DNA of 64,000 nucleotides, from NCBI RefSeq assembly GCF_018257515.1, contig NZ_JAERJR010000014.1, positions 1 through 64,000 on the forward strand, in the 5' to 3' direction. This document shows, one piece after another, positions 50,319 to 63,265 of the stretch. Below the pieces are notes generated by a model. It had not been told where the DNA came from. It searched no databases and saw only the letters and a program-made list of their open reading frames with translations. How positions within the stretch are numbered: the first letter of the stretch is position 1; each line of letters begins with the position of its first letter. This DNA is from Tatumella sp. JGM118. GTDB taxonomy: Bacteria > Pseudomonadota > Gammaproteobacteria > Enterobacterales > Enterobacteriaceae. The position numbers and the translations under genes were made by a program.

Positions 50319-50355
50319 TAAAAAAAAGACCGCTGCACCTGAGATGCAGCGGTCT
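50319..50355 (-). terminator. Terminator of hslVU
   Basis: On the minus strand an 11-bp stem (AGACCGCTGCA with TGCAGCGGTCT, 7-base loop) is followed by eight T residues. It lies 20 bp after the hslU stop. Confidence 0.92.
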
Positions 50356-50374
50356 GAACATCGCTTACGTGAAA

Positions 50375-51706
50375 TTACAGGATGAAGCGGCTCAAATCCT
50401 CATCCGCCACCAGTTTATCCAGGTGTTCGCTGACGTAGCTCGCATCAATCGTCACGGTATCGCCCGGACGTTCACTGGCATCAAAGGAAATATCTTCCAT
50501 CAGACGTTCCAGCACCGTGTAAAGACGACGGGCACCAATGTTTTCTGTCGTTTCATTGACCTGCCATGCTGCTTCGGCGATACGACGGATACCGTCGTCG
50601 GAGAACTCAATGGTAACGCCTTCCGTGGCCATCAACGCTTTATATTGAACGGTGACTGAAGCACTTGGCTCGGTCAGGATACGTTCAAAATCATTTACTG
50701 TCAGCGCCTGCAACTCAACGCGGATAGGTAAACGACCCTGCAGCTCAGGGATCAGATCTGACGGGCTGGCAACCTGGAATGCGCCTGAGGCAATAAACAG
50801 AATATGATCGGTTTTCACCATGCCATGCTTGGTCGATACGGTACAACCTTCGACCAATGGCAGTAAATCACGCTGCACCCCTTCACGTGAAACATCCGGG
50901 CCTGAAGACTGTCCGCGCTTACAGATCTTATCGATTTCATCGATAAACACGATGCCATGCTGTTCTACGGCATCGATGGCTTCCTGCTTCAGCTCTTCCG
51001 GGTTGATCAGCCGGGCAGCTTCTTCTTCAATCAGCAGTTTCAGGGCTTCTTTGATTTTCAGCTTACGGGACTTCTGCTTTTGTCCCCCCATGTTCTGAAA
51101 CATGGACTGCAACTGGCTGGTCATCTCTTCCATGCCAGGAGGCGCCATGATCTCGACGTCCATCGGCGATGCAGCAAGATCAATTTCGATCTCTTTATCA
51201 TCCAGCTGACCTTCGCGCAGTTTTTTGCGGAAAGACTGCCGTGCCGCTGAAGGCTCGCCGGATTGTTCAGGCTGCCCCCAGTTATTTTTGGCCGGTGGGA
51301 TCAGTACATCAAGAATGCGTTCTTCCGCCTGTTCTTCGGCCCTGACTTTATTGCGTTCGATAGCCTGGCTACGGATCATCTTGATCGCAGAGTCAGTCAG
51401 GTCGCGGATAATCGAGTCCACTTCTTTACCGACATAGCCGACTTCGGTGAATTTTGTCGCTTCTACTTTAATAAACGGTGCGTTGGCCAGCTTAGCCAGA
51501 CGACGGGCAATCTCGGTTTTACCGACGCCGGTCGGACCGATCATCAGAATATTTTTGGGCGTCACTTCATGGCGCAGCTCGGCATCCAGCTGCATACGAC
51601 GCCAGCGGTTACGCAGAGCGATTGAGACAGCGCGCTTAGCACCATCCTGACCAATGATGAACTTGTTCAGCTCACTGACTATTTCGCGGGGAGTCATTTC
51701 AGACAT
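50375..51706 (-). CDS. hslU: ATPase subunit of HslVU protease
   Basis: The 443-residue AAA+ unfoldase recognises substrates such as SulA and feeds them to HslV. Walker A is [11 protein letters not shown] (about residues 57-67), Walker B is [10 protein letters not shown], and the sensor region and C-terminal EDLSRFIL tail that activates HslV are intact. It follows hslV by 11 bp. Confidence 0.99.
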   Translation of the reverse strand: MSEMTPREIVSELNKFIIGQDGAKRAVSIALRNRWRRMQLDAELRHEVTPKNILMIGPTGVGKTEIARRLAKLANAPFIKVEATKFTEVGYVGKEVDSIIRDLTDSAIKMIRSQAIERNKVRAEEQAEERILDVLIPPAKNNWGQPEQSGEPSAARQSFRKKLREGQLDDKEIEIDLAASPMDVEIMAPPGMEEMTSQLQSMFQNMGGQKQKSRKLKIKEALKLLIEEEAARLINPEELKQEAIDAVEQHGIVFIDEIDKICKRGQSSGPDVSREGVQRDLLPLVEGCTVSTKHGMVKTDHILFIASGAFQVASPSDLIPELQGRLPIRVELQALTVNDFERILTEPSASVTVQYKALMATEGVTIEFSDDGIRRIAEAAWQVNETTENIGARRLYTVLERLMEDISFDASERPGDTVTIDASYVSEHLDKLVADEDLSRFIL

Positions 51707-51717
51707 ATAAAAAATCC

Positions 51718-52248
51718 TTACGGCCTGGACGTCAGTTCTTCGATAGTGACGTTATGGTTGGTATAGATACAAATATCACCCGCAATTTCCAGCGCTTTCC
51801 CGGTAATATCTTTGGCACTGAGCTCTGTGTTTTCCAGCAGAGCGCGGGCAGCTGCCTGTGCGTACGGGCCACCGGAACCAATGGCAATTAAATCATTTTC
51901 GGGCTGGATAACATCACCGTTACCACTAATGATCAGTGAGGCATTTTCGTCGGCTACAGCAAGGAGGGCTTCCAGACGGCGAAGCATACGGTCGGTACGC
52001 CAGTCTTTCGCAAGTTCTACGGCTGCTTTGACCAGGTGACCCTGGTGCATTTCCAGTTTACGCTCAAACAGTTCAAATAATGTGAAGGCATCGGCAGTGC
52101 CCCCGGCAAAACCAGCAATGACCTTATCGTTATACAGACGACGTACTTTTTTGACGTTGCCTTTCATTACGGTATTGCCAAGCGTGGCCTGGCCGTCACC
52201 ACCAATAACGACCTGGCCATTGCGTCGAACACTTACAATCGTTGTCAC
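51718..52248 (-). CDS. hslV: Peptidase subunit of HslVU protease
   Basis: The 176-residue proteasome-like peptidase uses the threonine after the initiator as nucleophile ([20 protein letters not shown]). The start is the GTG at 52248, behind an AAGGGG site; upstream in-frame ATG codons would add residues before the nucleophile and are ruled out. E. coli also uses GTG, as I recall. Confidence 0.98.
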   Translation of the reverse strand: MTTIVSVRRNGQVVIGGDGQATLGNTVMKGNVKKVRRLYNDKVIAGFAGGTADAFTLFELFERKLEMHQGHLVKAAVELAKDWRTDRMLRRLEALLAVADENASLIISGNGDVIQPENDLIAIGSGGPYAQAAARALLENTELSAKDITGKALEIAGDICIYTNHNVTIEELTSRP

Positions 52249-52334
52249 GGGCCACCCCTTTTCATAGTGAAAAAAAGACTCCGCGCAGTGCGCGGAGCAA
52301 CTTAAGGGGATATATGGGGGGGATGGAAATGTTT

Positions 52335-53375
52335 TCAACCCCCGGCAGGGAGAGTTATACAGTTTGCATGCCCCGCACCACGGAGCTGTTTAACGATACT
52401 TTCGACTTTCGTATGTTCTGAATAAGGGCCGATCACGACGCGGTTCCAGCCGCCGCCGGTGGTGATACGGCTTTCAAACCCTTCAAATGCCAGAGAGGCC
52501 CGTGCGGACTCTGCCTGGGCAGTTCCCTTAAAGGAGCCACACTGTATCAGCCAGCGTTTTCCGGAAGCCGCAGCCGTCTGTTTTACCTGCTCCCGTGGGG
52601 CAGGGGTGACATTTTGTGACGGTGTGGCTGCTGTGACGGGGGCTGCAGCCTGAGACTGGCGTTCTGCACGTTGCTGACGATCTGCCTGCTGTTGACGTTC
52701 CGCTTGCTGCTGACGTTCGAGGCGTTGTTCGCGTTCCGCTTGCTGCTGCCGGGCTAACTGTTGTTGTCGTTCGAGACGTTGCTGGCGCTCTGCACGCTGT
52801 GCCTGCAGCAGTTGCTGTTGCTGAAGATTCTGCTGTTGCTGATAGCTCTGTGGCTGCTGGTAGCTTTGCTGCTGGCGTAGCGACTGTTGCTGCTGGTAGT
52901 TTTGTTGCTGGCGCAGGGTTTGTTGTTGCTGTGCCGGAGTTTGCTGATTCCACGGCACTTCGTTCAGCTGTGTCGGTTGCTGACGCATGTCTTCAGCCAT
53001 CTGCTCCAGCAACTGACGTTGTTCATCGGTCAGCTGAGTCTGCGAGTGAATTTCTCCGCCGGCGGTCGGTTCGGTCGGTGTTGCCACCGTAGTCTGCCGA
53101 TCTTCGAGCTCTTTGATGTATTTCCAGCGCTCTTCGGGTTTAGGCGGTAAGCCGGTACCGGCATTTTTGTGCGGAATAATTTCCTGTAGCTCTTCTTTTT
53201 TATGGTGGGCAATAAACCATAAACCACCGATAAAGCTCACCAGCACGGCAACGGCCAGTACGATAATCAGTGGGGGAAGTCCTGAGCTGGATTGCTTCTT
53301 TTTGCTCCGGGAGGTGTTTTTTTTGCGTTGCGTCCCTGTTGAACGCCCGCGGCCTACATAGTCTTTTTGTGCCAC
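52335..53375 (-). CDS. ftsN: Cell division protein FtsN
   Basis: The 346-residue bitopic protein triggers septal peptidoglycan synthesis. It has a basic cytoplasmic tail, one membrane helix (about residues 34-56), a long Gln/Arg-rich periplasmic linker (about 130-250) and a C-terminal SPOR domain that binds denuded glycan (about 270-346, with [18 protein letters not shown]). The linker is a run of QQQ, RQQ and YQQ repeats and makes the protein longer than the 319 residues of E. coli. It lies between cytR and hslV, as in E. coli. Confidence 0.95.
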   Translation of the reverse strand: MAQKDYVGRGRSTGTQRKKNTSRSKKKQSSSGLPPLIIVLAVAVLVSFIGGLWFIAHHKKEELQEIIPHKNAGTGLPPKPEERWKYIKELEDRQTTVATPTEPTAGGEIHSQTQLTDEQRQLLEQMAEDMRQQPTQLNEVPWNQQTPAQQQQTLRQQQNYQQQQSLRQQQSYQQPQSYQQQQNLQQQQLLQAQRAERQQRLERQQQLARQQQAEREQRLERQQQAERQQQADRQQRAERQSQAAAPVTAATPSQNVTPAPREQVKQTAAASGKRWLIQCGSFKGTAQAESARASLAFEGFESRITTGGGWNRVVIGPYSEHTKVESIVKQLRGAGHANCITLPAGG

Positions 53376-53537
53376 ATTCGTTCCGATAAGTTAAAAAATC
53401 AGCCTGCCGGGCGAATCGCCCGAAATATTATTCAATGGCAATAATTACCCCATTTTACTCAAGGGGATGAACTTTGACCAGTAAACTCTGCATCAGACGT
53501 TGACTGAAAACAGGGCGATATCGCCGCGATTTCCCGG

Positions 53538-54566
53538 CTATCTGGCGGGTGTTACTGTCGATTGACGTACCGTCAGACCCGCCTCCAGTAAACGTGATCC
53601 GCCGTTGACCCGTTTTCCCTGAATAATTTCTATCAGTAATGCGGCTGCTTCACATCCGATGCGAAAACGTGGCTGAGTGACGGTGGTCAGGGGGGGATGA
53701 CTGTACTGCGCAGCGTCAATATCATCGAAACCGATGACTGACAGCTGTTCAGGAACGCGGATCCCCATCAGAGCGGCCTGATGCAATACACCCAGCGCCA
53801 TGCGGTCATTATGGCAAAAGATGGCATCAGGAGGGTCGGGCAATTGCATCAGATAGGTCAGTGCATCGCAGCCGGACGCAAAGGAGAAATCTCCGCGTGC
53901 CAGATAACGGGGCTCCACCGGAATATTGCGGCGGCTTAACGCCTGAATATACCCCTGTCGCCGGTAACGGCAATGCGACATGGTATCCGGGCCGGTGATA
54001 CAGGCGATTTTCTTTAACCCTGAGTCGAGTAACCAGCTTACGGCGTTAAACGCTGCCGTCAGATTATCAATATGCACGGTCGGAAATGCGAGGTCGGCAG
54101 AAAATTCATTGGCCATCACCAGCGGAGGTAATTGCTCGCGGTACGAAAGCCCGGATAACACCGGAACCTGAGAGCCCAGTAAAAGCAATCCATCTATCTG
54201 GCGGGTGAGAATTTTGTCCAGAAAACTGACTTCCTGCAAATTCTGGTGAGCGCAGTCGCCGGTCAGTACCAGATAGCCTGCTGCGGCCGCGGTGACTTCT
54301 ATGCCACGGATGATTTCATGAAAAAAAGGGTCACAGATATCAGGCACCAGAATTAACAGGATTCCGGAATCATTACTCTTTTGATGACGGGGGTTAAGCG
54401 TGGAGGAATAGCCCAGCTCGTTCATCGCCTGCATGACTTTATTTCGGGCAGAAGGGGAGACTTTATCCGGAGAGGTTAATGTCCGTGACACCGTGGCGGT
54501 GGAGACACCGGCTTTTTTTGCGACATCTTTCATGGTGGTACGGTATGAAGGCAGGTTCTCTTCCAC
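53538..54566 (-). CDS. cytR: Transcriptional repressor CytR
   Basis: The 342-residue LacI-family repressor has the helix-turn-helix MKDVAKKAGVSTATVSRTL (residues 11-29) and a periplasmic-binding-type effector domain. In E. coli it responds to cytidine, works with CRP and controls nucleoside uptake and catabolism. The nucleoside transporter at 4246-5433 is a possible target. It is co-oriented with priA and ftsN. Confidence 0.94.
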   Translation of the reverse strand: MEENLPSYRTTMKDVAKKAGVSTATVSRTLTSPDKVSPSARNKVMQAMNELGYSSTLNPRHQKSNDSGILLILVPDICDPFFHEIIRGIEVTAAAAGYLVLTGDCAHQNLQEVSFLDKILTRQIDGLLLLGSQVPVLSGLSYREQLPPLVMANEFSADLAFPTVHIDNLTAAFNAVSWLLDSGLKKIACITGPDTMSHCRYRRQGYIQALSRRNIPVEPRYLARGDFSFASGCDALTYLMQLPDPPDAIFCHNDRMALGVLHQAALMGIRVPEQLSVIGFDDIDAAQYSHPPLTTVTQPRFRIGCEAAALLIEIIQGKRVNGGSRLLEAGLTVRQSTVTPAR

Positions 54567-54725
54567 AGCTCAGGCTCCCGGGATAACAGTCAATATCGTT
54601 GCGGCAGCCAGTGCCGCCCTGTTCTATTGTTAGCAGAATATCGGCGAATACTGTTATCTGATTTGTAATAAAACGGGGGGCCTGTTGATTATTCACGTGC
54701 GATGCCGCAAACATATCCGCGCATC

Positions 54726-56921
<2,196 letters not shown>

Positions 56922-56995
56922 TCAGGCACTCCGGCAGATCAGTGGATAAAAGGGTAGTGTACACGGTGGGGGCTTTGCCGGGTATGGGGTTTTAT

Positions 56996-57025
56996 TTGCA
57001 TAGTTCCGGCGAACTTCTGTATAAT
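56996..57025 (+). promoter_or_regulatory. Sigma-70 promoter of rpmE
   Basis: TTGCAT (56996-57001) and TATAAT (57020-57025) are 18 bp apart, giving a leader of about 115 nt before rpmE. L31 expression is translationally self-controlled in some bacteria, but no site is claimed. Confidence 0.75.
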
Positions 57026-57148
57026 ATACCGCCTCTGTTGCCTGAACAGGTGACAGGGAACTAAAAAAACATTCTTTTTAACCGCGTGTGGTGCTGTGCA
57101 GGTTCGCCTGGCACGGAGAGCGACACGGCCTTCTACTGAGGTTCTCCC

Positions 57149-57361
57149 ATGAAAAAAGGTATTCACCCGGAATACAACGCTGTAACCATTACCTGTTCTT
57201 GCGGTAACGTTATCAACACTCATTCTACTGTCGGTCACGATGTAAACCTGGACGTTTGTGGTAAATGCCACCCGTTCTATACTGGTAAGCAGCGTGTTGT
57301 TGATACCGGTGGTCGTGTTGAGCGTTTCAACAAGCGTTTCAGCATTCCTGGTTCAAAATAA
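57149..57361 (+). CDS. rpmE: 50S ribosomal protein L31
   Basis: The 70-residue protein starts [20 protein letters not shown]. It is the zinc-binding type, with Cys16, Cys18, Cys37 and Cys40. It joins the two ribosomal subunits as bridge B1b. Convergent with metJ. Confidence 0.99.
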   Translation: MKKGIHPEYNAVTITCSCGNVINTHSTVGHDVNLDVCGKCHPFYTGKQRVVDTGGRVERFNKRFSIPGSK

Positions 57362-57395
57362 GTTTCTGACAGACGAGTCTGACGATTCGGATGTA

Positions 57396-57424
57396 AAAAA
57401 ACCCGGCACTGCCGGGTTTTTTTT
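57396..57424. terminator. Bidirectional terminator of rpmE and metJ
   Basis: ACCCGGC pairs with GCCGGGT around ACT, with A and T runs on both sides, so it can end transcripts from both convergent genes. Confidence 0.9.
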
Positions 57425-57472
57425 AACCTTTTTTCGTGGCGAAATACCCGTTGCGGGGGAACTCGCCCGGCA

Positions 57473-57790
57473 TCAGTATTCCCACTTGTCCGGATCGATA
57501 CCCATTTCACGCATAATAACTTTTGCCACTTCCGGGATCTCATCACTGCGTTCTTTCCGCAAATCATTGTCATCCGGTAACGGTTGGCCGGTAAATGCAT
57601 GCAAAAAAGCCTCACACAACAGCTCACTGTTGGTGGCATGGCGCAGGTTATTTACCTGACGACGGGTCCGCTCATCAGTCAAAATTTTAAGAACTTTCAG
57701 AGGGATAGAGACGGTAATTTTTTTTACCTGCTCGCTTTTTTTGCCATGCTCAGCATAAGGGCTGATATATTCGGCATTCCATTCAGCCAT
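57473..57790 (-). CDS. metJ: Methionine repressor MetJ
   Basis: The 105-residue ribbon-helix-helix repressor binds S-adenosylmethionine and met boxes. It starts [20 protein letters not shown], with the DNA-contacting strand [11 protein letters not shown] (about residues 22-32). It is divergent from metB across four met boxes, giving repression of metBL and probably of itself. Confidence 0.99.
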   Translation of the reverse strand: MAEWNAEYISPYAEHGKKSEQVKKITVSIPLKVLKILTDERTRRQVNNLRHATNSELLCEAFLHAFTGQPLPDDNDLRKERSDEIPEVAKVIMREMGIDPDKWEY

Positions 57791-57966
57791 GGGGTACCTT
57801 AATTAATAAAAAGTTAACTTGCCGGGATTCAGCTTATTATGCCAGATATCTCGTTTGTTTTTGTCTTTGCGGGTAAATGCTCGCCCGGAATGTGACAATT
57901 GTAGCGGAATCTGGCCGCCCGGCCTAATTTTAGCGTTTCCGCGACTGTTGCTCAATCTACACCCAT

Positions 57967-57998
57967 AGACATTTGGAAGTCTAGATGTATTGACGTCT
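57967..57998. promoter_or_regulatory. MetJ operator, four met boxes (metJ/metB)
   Basis: Four contiguous 8-mers, AGACATTT, GGAAGTCT, AGATGTAT and TGACGTCT, match the AGACGTCT consensus at 6, 5, 6 and 7 of 8 positions. They sit 54 bp before metB in the metJ-metB divergent region. Confidence 0.92.
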
Positions 57999-58051
57999 AA
58001 TTTGCAGGTGGTATTCTGTGGCCACATTCTCTCTTTCAGTGAAAATACGCC

Positions 58052-59215
58052 ATGACGACACATAAGCAAGCGACCATTGCCGTACGCAGCGGATTAAATG
58101 ATGATGAGCAGTATGGTTGTGTAGTCCCCCCCATCCACCTTTCCACGACCTATAATTTTACTGACTTTAATCAGCCAAGAACCCATGACTATTCACGTCG
58201 GGGTAATCCGTCGCGTGATGTCGTCCAGAATGCGCTGGCCGAACTGGAAGGAGGCGCCGGGGCGGTCATGACGAACACCGGTATGTCCGCCATTTTACTG
58301 GTAACCACCGTTTTTCTGAAGCCCGGTGATTTGCTGGTGGCTCCCCATGACTGTTATGGCGGCAGCTACCGTCTGTTAGACAGTCTGCACAAGCGCGGTG
58401 CTTTCCGGGTAAAGTTCATTGACCAGGGCGATACACAGGCACTGGCCGCCGCGATGGCCGAAGGCCCGAAACTAGTGCTGATTGAGACGCCGAGTAACCC
58501 GTTATTAAGGGTGGTGGATATCAAAGCTATCAGCCGTGCAGCGAAAGCGGCGGGAGCGATTACCGTCGCCGATAATACCTTTATGAGCCCGGTCCTTCAG
58601 AGCCCGCTGGAACTGGGTGTGGATGTCGTTCTGCATTCCTGTACCAAATATCTGAACGGCCATTCGGATGTGGTCGCCGGAACGGTTATTGCAAAAGATC
58701 CGGAACTGGTGACGGAACTGGCCTGGTGGGCCAATAATATCGGCGTAACCGGCTCAGCATTTGACAGTTATTTGCTGTTACGCGGGCTACGGACACTCGG
58801 TCCCCGTATGGCTGCGGCACAACGGAATGCGCTGGCCATTGTTGAGGCATTAAAAAAACAGCCTCTGGTCAAAAAACTTTATCATCCTTCCTTACCGGAA
58901 AATGCCGGTCATGACATCGCGAAACGCCAGCAACGTGGATTTGGTGCGATGCTCAGCTTTGAGCTGGAGGGAGATGAACAGACAGTACGTACTTTTCTGA
59001 AAGCGCTGAAACTCTTTACGCTCGCCGAGTCTCTCGGCGGCGTGGAAAGCCTGATTTCTCACACGGCAACCATGACACATGCAGGAATGTCGGCAGAGGC
59101 GAGAGCAGCGGCAGGAATTTCTGATACATTATTGCGTGTCTCTGTAGGCATTGAAGACCATGAAGATTTAGTCGCCGATCTGGAAAATGCGTTCCGGGTG
59201 GCAGGCAGGGGGTAA
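58052..59215 (+). CDS. metB: Cystathionine gamma-synthase
   Basis: The 387-residue PLP enzyme condenses O-succinylhomoserine with cysteine in methionine synthesis. The PLP lysine is Lys199 in DVVLHSCTKYLNGHSDV, with YSRRGNPSRDV and the GG-L-SHxAT-type end GVESLISHTATMTHA. metL starts 2 bp after its stop. Confidence 0.98.
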   Translation: MTTHKQATIAVRSGLNDDEQYGCVVPPIHLSTTYNFTDFNQPRTHDYSRRGNPSRDVVQNALAELEGGAGAVMTNTGMSAILLVTTVFLKPGDLLVAPHDCYGGSYRLLDSLHKRGAFRVKFIDQGDTQALAAAMAEGPKLVLIETPSNPLLRVVDIKAISRAAKAAGAITVADNTFMSPVLQSPLELGVDVVLHSCTKYLNGHSDVVAGTVIAKDPELVTELAWWANNIGVTGSAFDSYLLLRGLRTLGPRMAAAQRNALAIVEALKKQPLVKKLYHPSLPENAGHDIAKRQQRGFGAMLSFELEGDEQTVRTFLKALKLFTLAESLGGVESLISHTATMTHAGMSAEARAAAGISDTLLRVSVGIEDHEDLVADLENAFRVAGRG

Positions 59216-59217
59216 GA

Positions 59218-61653
59218 ATGACGATTTCATCAGACTGTGTGGCGTCCGAAGTGAGACAACTGCATAAATTCGGCGGCAGCAGCCTGGCGGATGCAAAATG
59301 CTATCAGCGTGCTGCTGATATTATGGCTGAATACAGCAAGCCCGGTGATTTGATGGTGGTGTCTGCCGCAGGCAGTACGACCAATCAGCTGATTAGCTGG
59401 CTGCAGCTCAGCCAGACGGATCGGTTATCAGCACACCAGGTACAGCAGAATTTGCGCCGCTTCCAGACAGGGCTGATGAACAGTCTCTTACCCGCCGCAG
59501 TGGCTGAACCGCTGGTTCAGGAATTTATTCGCGATCTTGAACGACTGGCCGTGTTGCTGGATGGGGCGATCACGGATGCTGTGTATGCTGAAGTGGTAGG
59601 TCACGGTGAAATCTGGTCAGCGCGGCTGATGTCCGCAGTATTAACACAGCAGGATCTTCAGGCTGGCTGGCTGGATGCGCGCGAATTCTTATCTGCAGAA
59701 CGCTCTGCTCAGCCGGAAGTTAAGGAAGCAGAATCACGGCAGTTATTGTTACAGCGGCTGACCGGCTGTGGCGGACAACGGGTGGTGATCACCGGCTTTA
59801 TCGCCCGCAACCAGGCCGGTGAAACAGTCCTGCTGGGACGTAACGGCTCTGACTATTCGGCCACGCAAATCGGTGCGCTGGCAGGCGTCAGTAAAGTGAC
59901 CATCTGGAGTGATGTTGCCGGGGTATACAGTGCTGACCCACGTAAGGTCTCTGATGCCTGCCTGTTACCGTTACTGAGGCTTGATGAAGCCAGCGAGCTG
60001 GCCAGGCTGGCCGCACCGGTGCTGCATACCCGCACACTGCAACCGGTGTCGGGCAGTGATATCGAACTGGAGTTACGTTGCAGCTATCAGCCAGATCTGG
60101 GGTCGACGCGGATTGAAAGGGTACTGGCATCCGGAACTGGTGCCAGGATCGTGACCAGCCATGACGATGTTTGTCTGATTGAAATTGAAATCCCTAAACA
60201 ACATGATTTTGCGGCCTTAAAGAAGGACGTCGAATTACAACTCGCACGTGCTCAGCTACGTCCGCTGGCCACCGGGGTGCATTCGGATCGCTATTTACTG
60301 CAACTCTGTTATACCGCCGAAGTGGTCGACAGTGCGCTGGCATTGCTGCAGGGAAGTGGTTTACCGTTAGGTGTTCGCTTACGCGATGGGCTGGCGCTGG
60401 TGGCGATGGTGGGCGCTGGCGTCACGCGTAACCCGCTGCATGCGCACCGTTTCTGGCAACAGATCAAAGACCAGCCGGTAGAGTTTGTCTGGCAATCCGA
60501 ACAAAATATCAGCCTGGTGGCCGTATTGCGTTCGGGGCCGACGCAGCTCGTGATCCAGGGACTGCATCAGTCGCTATTCCGCGCCGAAAAACGCATTGGA
60601 CTCATTTTATTAGGCAAAGGGAATATCGGGTCTCGCTGGCTGGAATTATTCGCAAAGGAGCAGGAAAACCTCTCTGATCGCAGCGGATTCGAATTTGTTC
60701 TGGCGGGTGTCGCGGATAGCCGGAAAAGCCTGCTGGACTATGAAGGGCTGGATACCAGCCGCGTACTGAACGTGTTCGATGACGAAGCGGAATACCGGGA
60801 TCAGGAATCGCTTTTTTTATGGATGCGTGACCATCCGTTTGATGATCTGGTCGTGCTGGATGTGACTGCCGAGGGCAATATTGCCGATCAATATCCGGAC
60901 TTTGCCAGTTATGGTTTTCATATCATCAGTGCTAATAAGATGGCAGGGTCATCCGACGGTGCTCACTGGCGCCAGATCAGGGATGCATTCAGCCGCACCG
61001 GACGCCACTGGCTGTATAACGCGACCGTCGGGGCCGGTTTACCGATTAACTACACCGTGCGTGATTTACGGGATAGCGGAGATTCTATTCTCTCTATCAG
61101 CGGTATTTTCTCCGGCACGTTGTCATGGTTATTCCTGCAATATGATGGCTCTGTTCCCTTTACCGACCTGGTGGACCAGGCATGGCAGCAAGGGCTTACC
61201 GAGCCGGACCCCCGGGTTGATCTCTCGGGTCTGGATGTGATGCGTAAGCTGGTGATCCTGGCGCGTGAAGCCGGCTACGACATAGAACCTCATCAGGTCC
61301 GTGTGGAATCGCTGGTCCCGGAAAACTGTACCGATGAATCGGTGGATCATTTCTTTGAGAATGCAGATGCGCTGAATGATCAGATGCTGCAGCGTTATGA
61401 AGCCGCGAAAGAGGCGGGTCTGGTTCTGCGTTATGTGGCACGTTTTGATGCCAGTGGTAAGGCCAAAGTGGGGGTGGAGGCTGTCAGGCCGGAGCACCCG
61501 CTGGCGTCCCTGTTACCCTGCGATAATGTCTTTGCAATTGAAAGTCGCTGGTACCGGGATAATCCGCTGATTATCCGCGGCCCGGGCGCCGGACGGGATG
61601 TCACTGCGGGAGCCATTCAGTCGGACCTCAACCGGCTGGCACAACTCTTGTAG
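59218..61653 (+). CDS. metL: Aspartokinase II/homoserine dehydrogenase II
   Basis: The 811-residue bifunctional enzyme catalyses the first and third steps from aspartate to homoserine. The N-terminal kinase (about residues 1-300) begins HKFGGSSLADAKCYQRAADI. A regulatory linker follows, and the C-terminal dehydrogenase (about 462-811) has NAD site ILLGKGNIGSRWLEL and catalytic-domain ANKMAG, NATVGAGLPI and IFSGTLSWLF. It is co-transcribed with metB. Confidence 0.98.
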   Translation: MTISSDCVASEVRQLHKFGGSSLADAKCYQRAADIMAEYSKPGDLMVVSAAGSTTNQLISWLQLSQTDRLSAHQVQQNLRRFQTGLMNSLLPAAVAEPLVQEFIRDLERLAVLLDGAITDAVYAEVVGHGEIWSARLMSAVLTQQDLQAGWLDAREFLSAERSAQPEVKEAESRQLLLQRLTGCGGQRVVITGFIARNQAGETVLLGRNGSDYSATQIGALAGVSKVTIWSDVAGVYSADPRKVSDACLLPLLRLDEASELARLAAPVLHTRTLQPVSGSDIELELRCSYQPDLGSTRIERVLASGTGARIVTSHDDVCLIEIEIPKQHDFAALKKDVELQLARAQLRPLATGVHSDRYLLQLCYTAEVVDSALALLQGSGLPLGVRLRDGLALVAMVGAGVTRNPLHAHRFWQQIKDQPVEFVWQSEQNISLVAVLRSGPTQLVIQGLHQSLFRAEKRIGLILLGKGNIGSRWLELFAKEQENLSDRSGFEFVLAGVADSRKSLLDYEGLDTSRVLNVFDDEAEYRDQESLFLWMRDHPFDDLVVLDVTAEGNIADQYPDFASYGFHIISANKMAGSSDGAHWRQIRDAFSRTGRHWLYNATVGAGLPINYTVRDLRDSGDSILSISGIFSGTLSWLFLQYDGSVPFTDLVDQAWQQGLTEPDPRVDLSGLDVMRKLVILAREAGYDIEPHQVRVESLVPENCTDESVDHFFENADALNDQMLQRYEAAKEAGLVLRYVARFDASGKAKVGVEAVRPEHPLASLLPCDNVFAIESRWYRDNPLIIRGPGAGRDVTAGAIQSDLNRLAQLL

Positions 61654-61664
61654 ATTTTTTCTCA

Positions 61665-61688
61665 GGCAGAGTTTTCTCTGCCTTTTTT
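61665..61688 (+). terminator. Terminator of metBL
   Basis: GGCAGAG pairs with CTCTGCC around TTTT and is followed by six T residues, 12 bp after the metL stop. Confidence 0.92.
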
Positions 61689-61804
61689 CTGCCTGCCTCA
61701 TTCTCTCAGTTGCCCTGTAAGCGGCACCCCTCCTGTTGTATGAATTTTTATCACAGTGACATGCTGATAATTCAGTTGACCCTTTGGCCGTAATTCGTCA
61801 TTTT

Positions 61805-62773
<969 letters not shown>

Positions 62774-62926
62774 TGACAACATCCCGTCGGGGATCACGCG
62801 AATAGCAGAAAAAGCACCCGCCGGGTGATGTCAGTCAGTTAAGCGTTTTAATGAACATAACTTCATGATAATGCACTGAAGGTAAATGAAGGAATCAGGG
62901 CTTCACTCCTTTTTTGCTTCACCAGA

Positions 62927-62956
62927 GGCCCGGATTTTCGGGCCTTACTTTTTTTA
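62927..62956 (+). terminator. Terminator of metF
   Basis: GGCCCG pairs with CGGGCC around GATTTT and is followed by a T-rich stretch with seven T residues. Confidence 0.85.
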
Positions 62957-63215
62957 ATGAGCGCTGTTAACCCGGCGGGTGCTTTTTCTGTTGCGATCCT
63001 CTGAAGGAGCCCGTGGCTGTCCGGGTCCGCAGGCTATGACCCTATACCTCAGTCTGAGTCCAGGCAAAAATCGGGAACGTAATAACCTCTCCGCGATAAA
63101 GGACCTTCAGGATTTTTAATGGCATTGTCTGCCGGCAGGGTTTTACCGGGCCTTTACCCTTCTGTGCCCGTCGGGAACCCGGTAAATGCCGGTCACGTGG
63201 TCTTCCCCTGCAAAT

Positions 63216-63240
63216 AAAAAAGGCCACCGGGGTAGCCTTT
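63216..63240 (-). terminator. Terminator of ppc
   Basis: On the minus strand AGGCTAC-CCCG-GTGGCCT (one mismatch) is followed by six T residues, 26 bp after the ppc stop. Confidence 0.85.
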
Positions 63241-63265
63241 CAGGGACTCCGCAGGATAACGCGGT

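Larger units (their letters stand above)
62774..63265. other. metF-ppc intergenic region, no gene
   Basis: Only short unsupported frames occur in this 492-bp gap. It holds terminators for metF (62927-62956) and ppc (63216-63240). In E. coli several genes including katG lie between metF and ppc; here they are absent. Confidence 0.6.

Noticed and set aside
52246-52248. GTG start of hslV as an anomaly
   Set aside because: The mature nucleophile position fixes this start, and E. coli hslV uses GTG as well.
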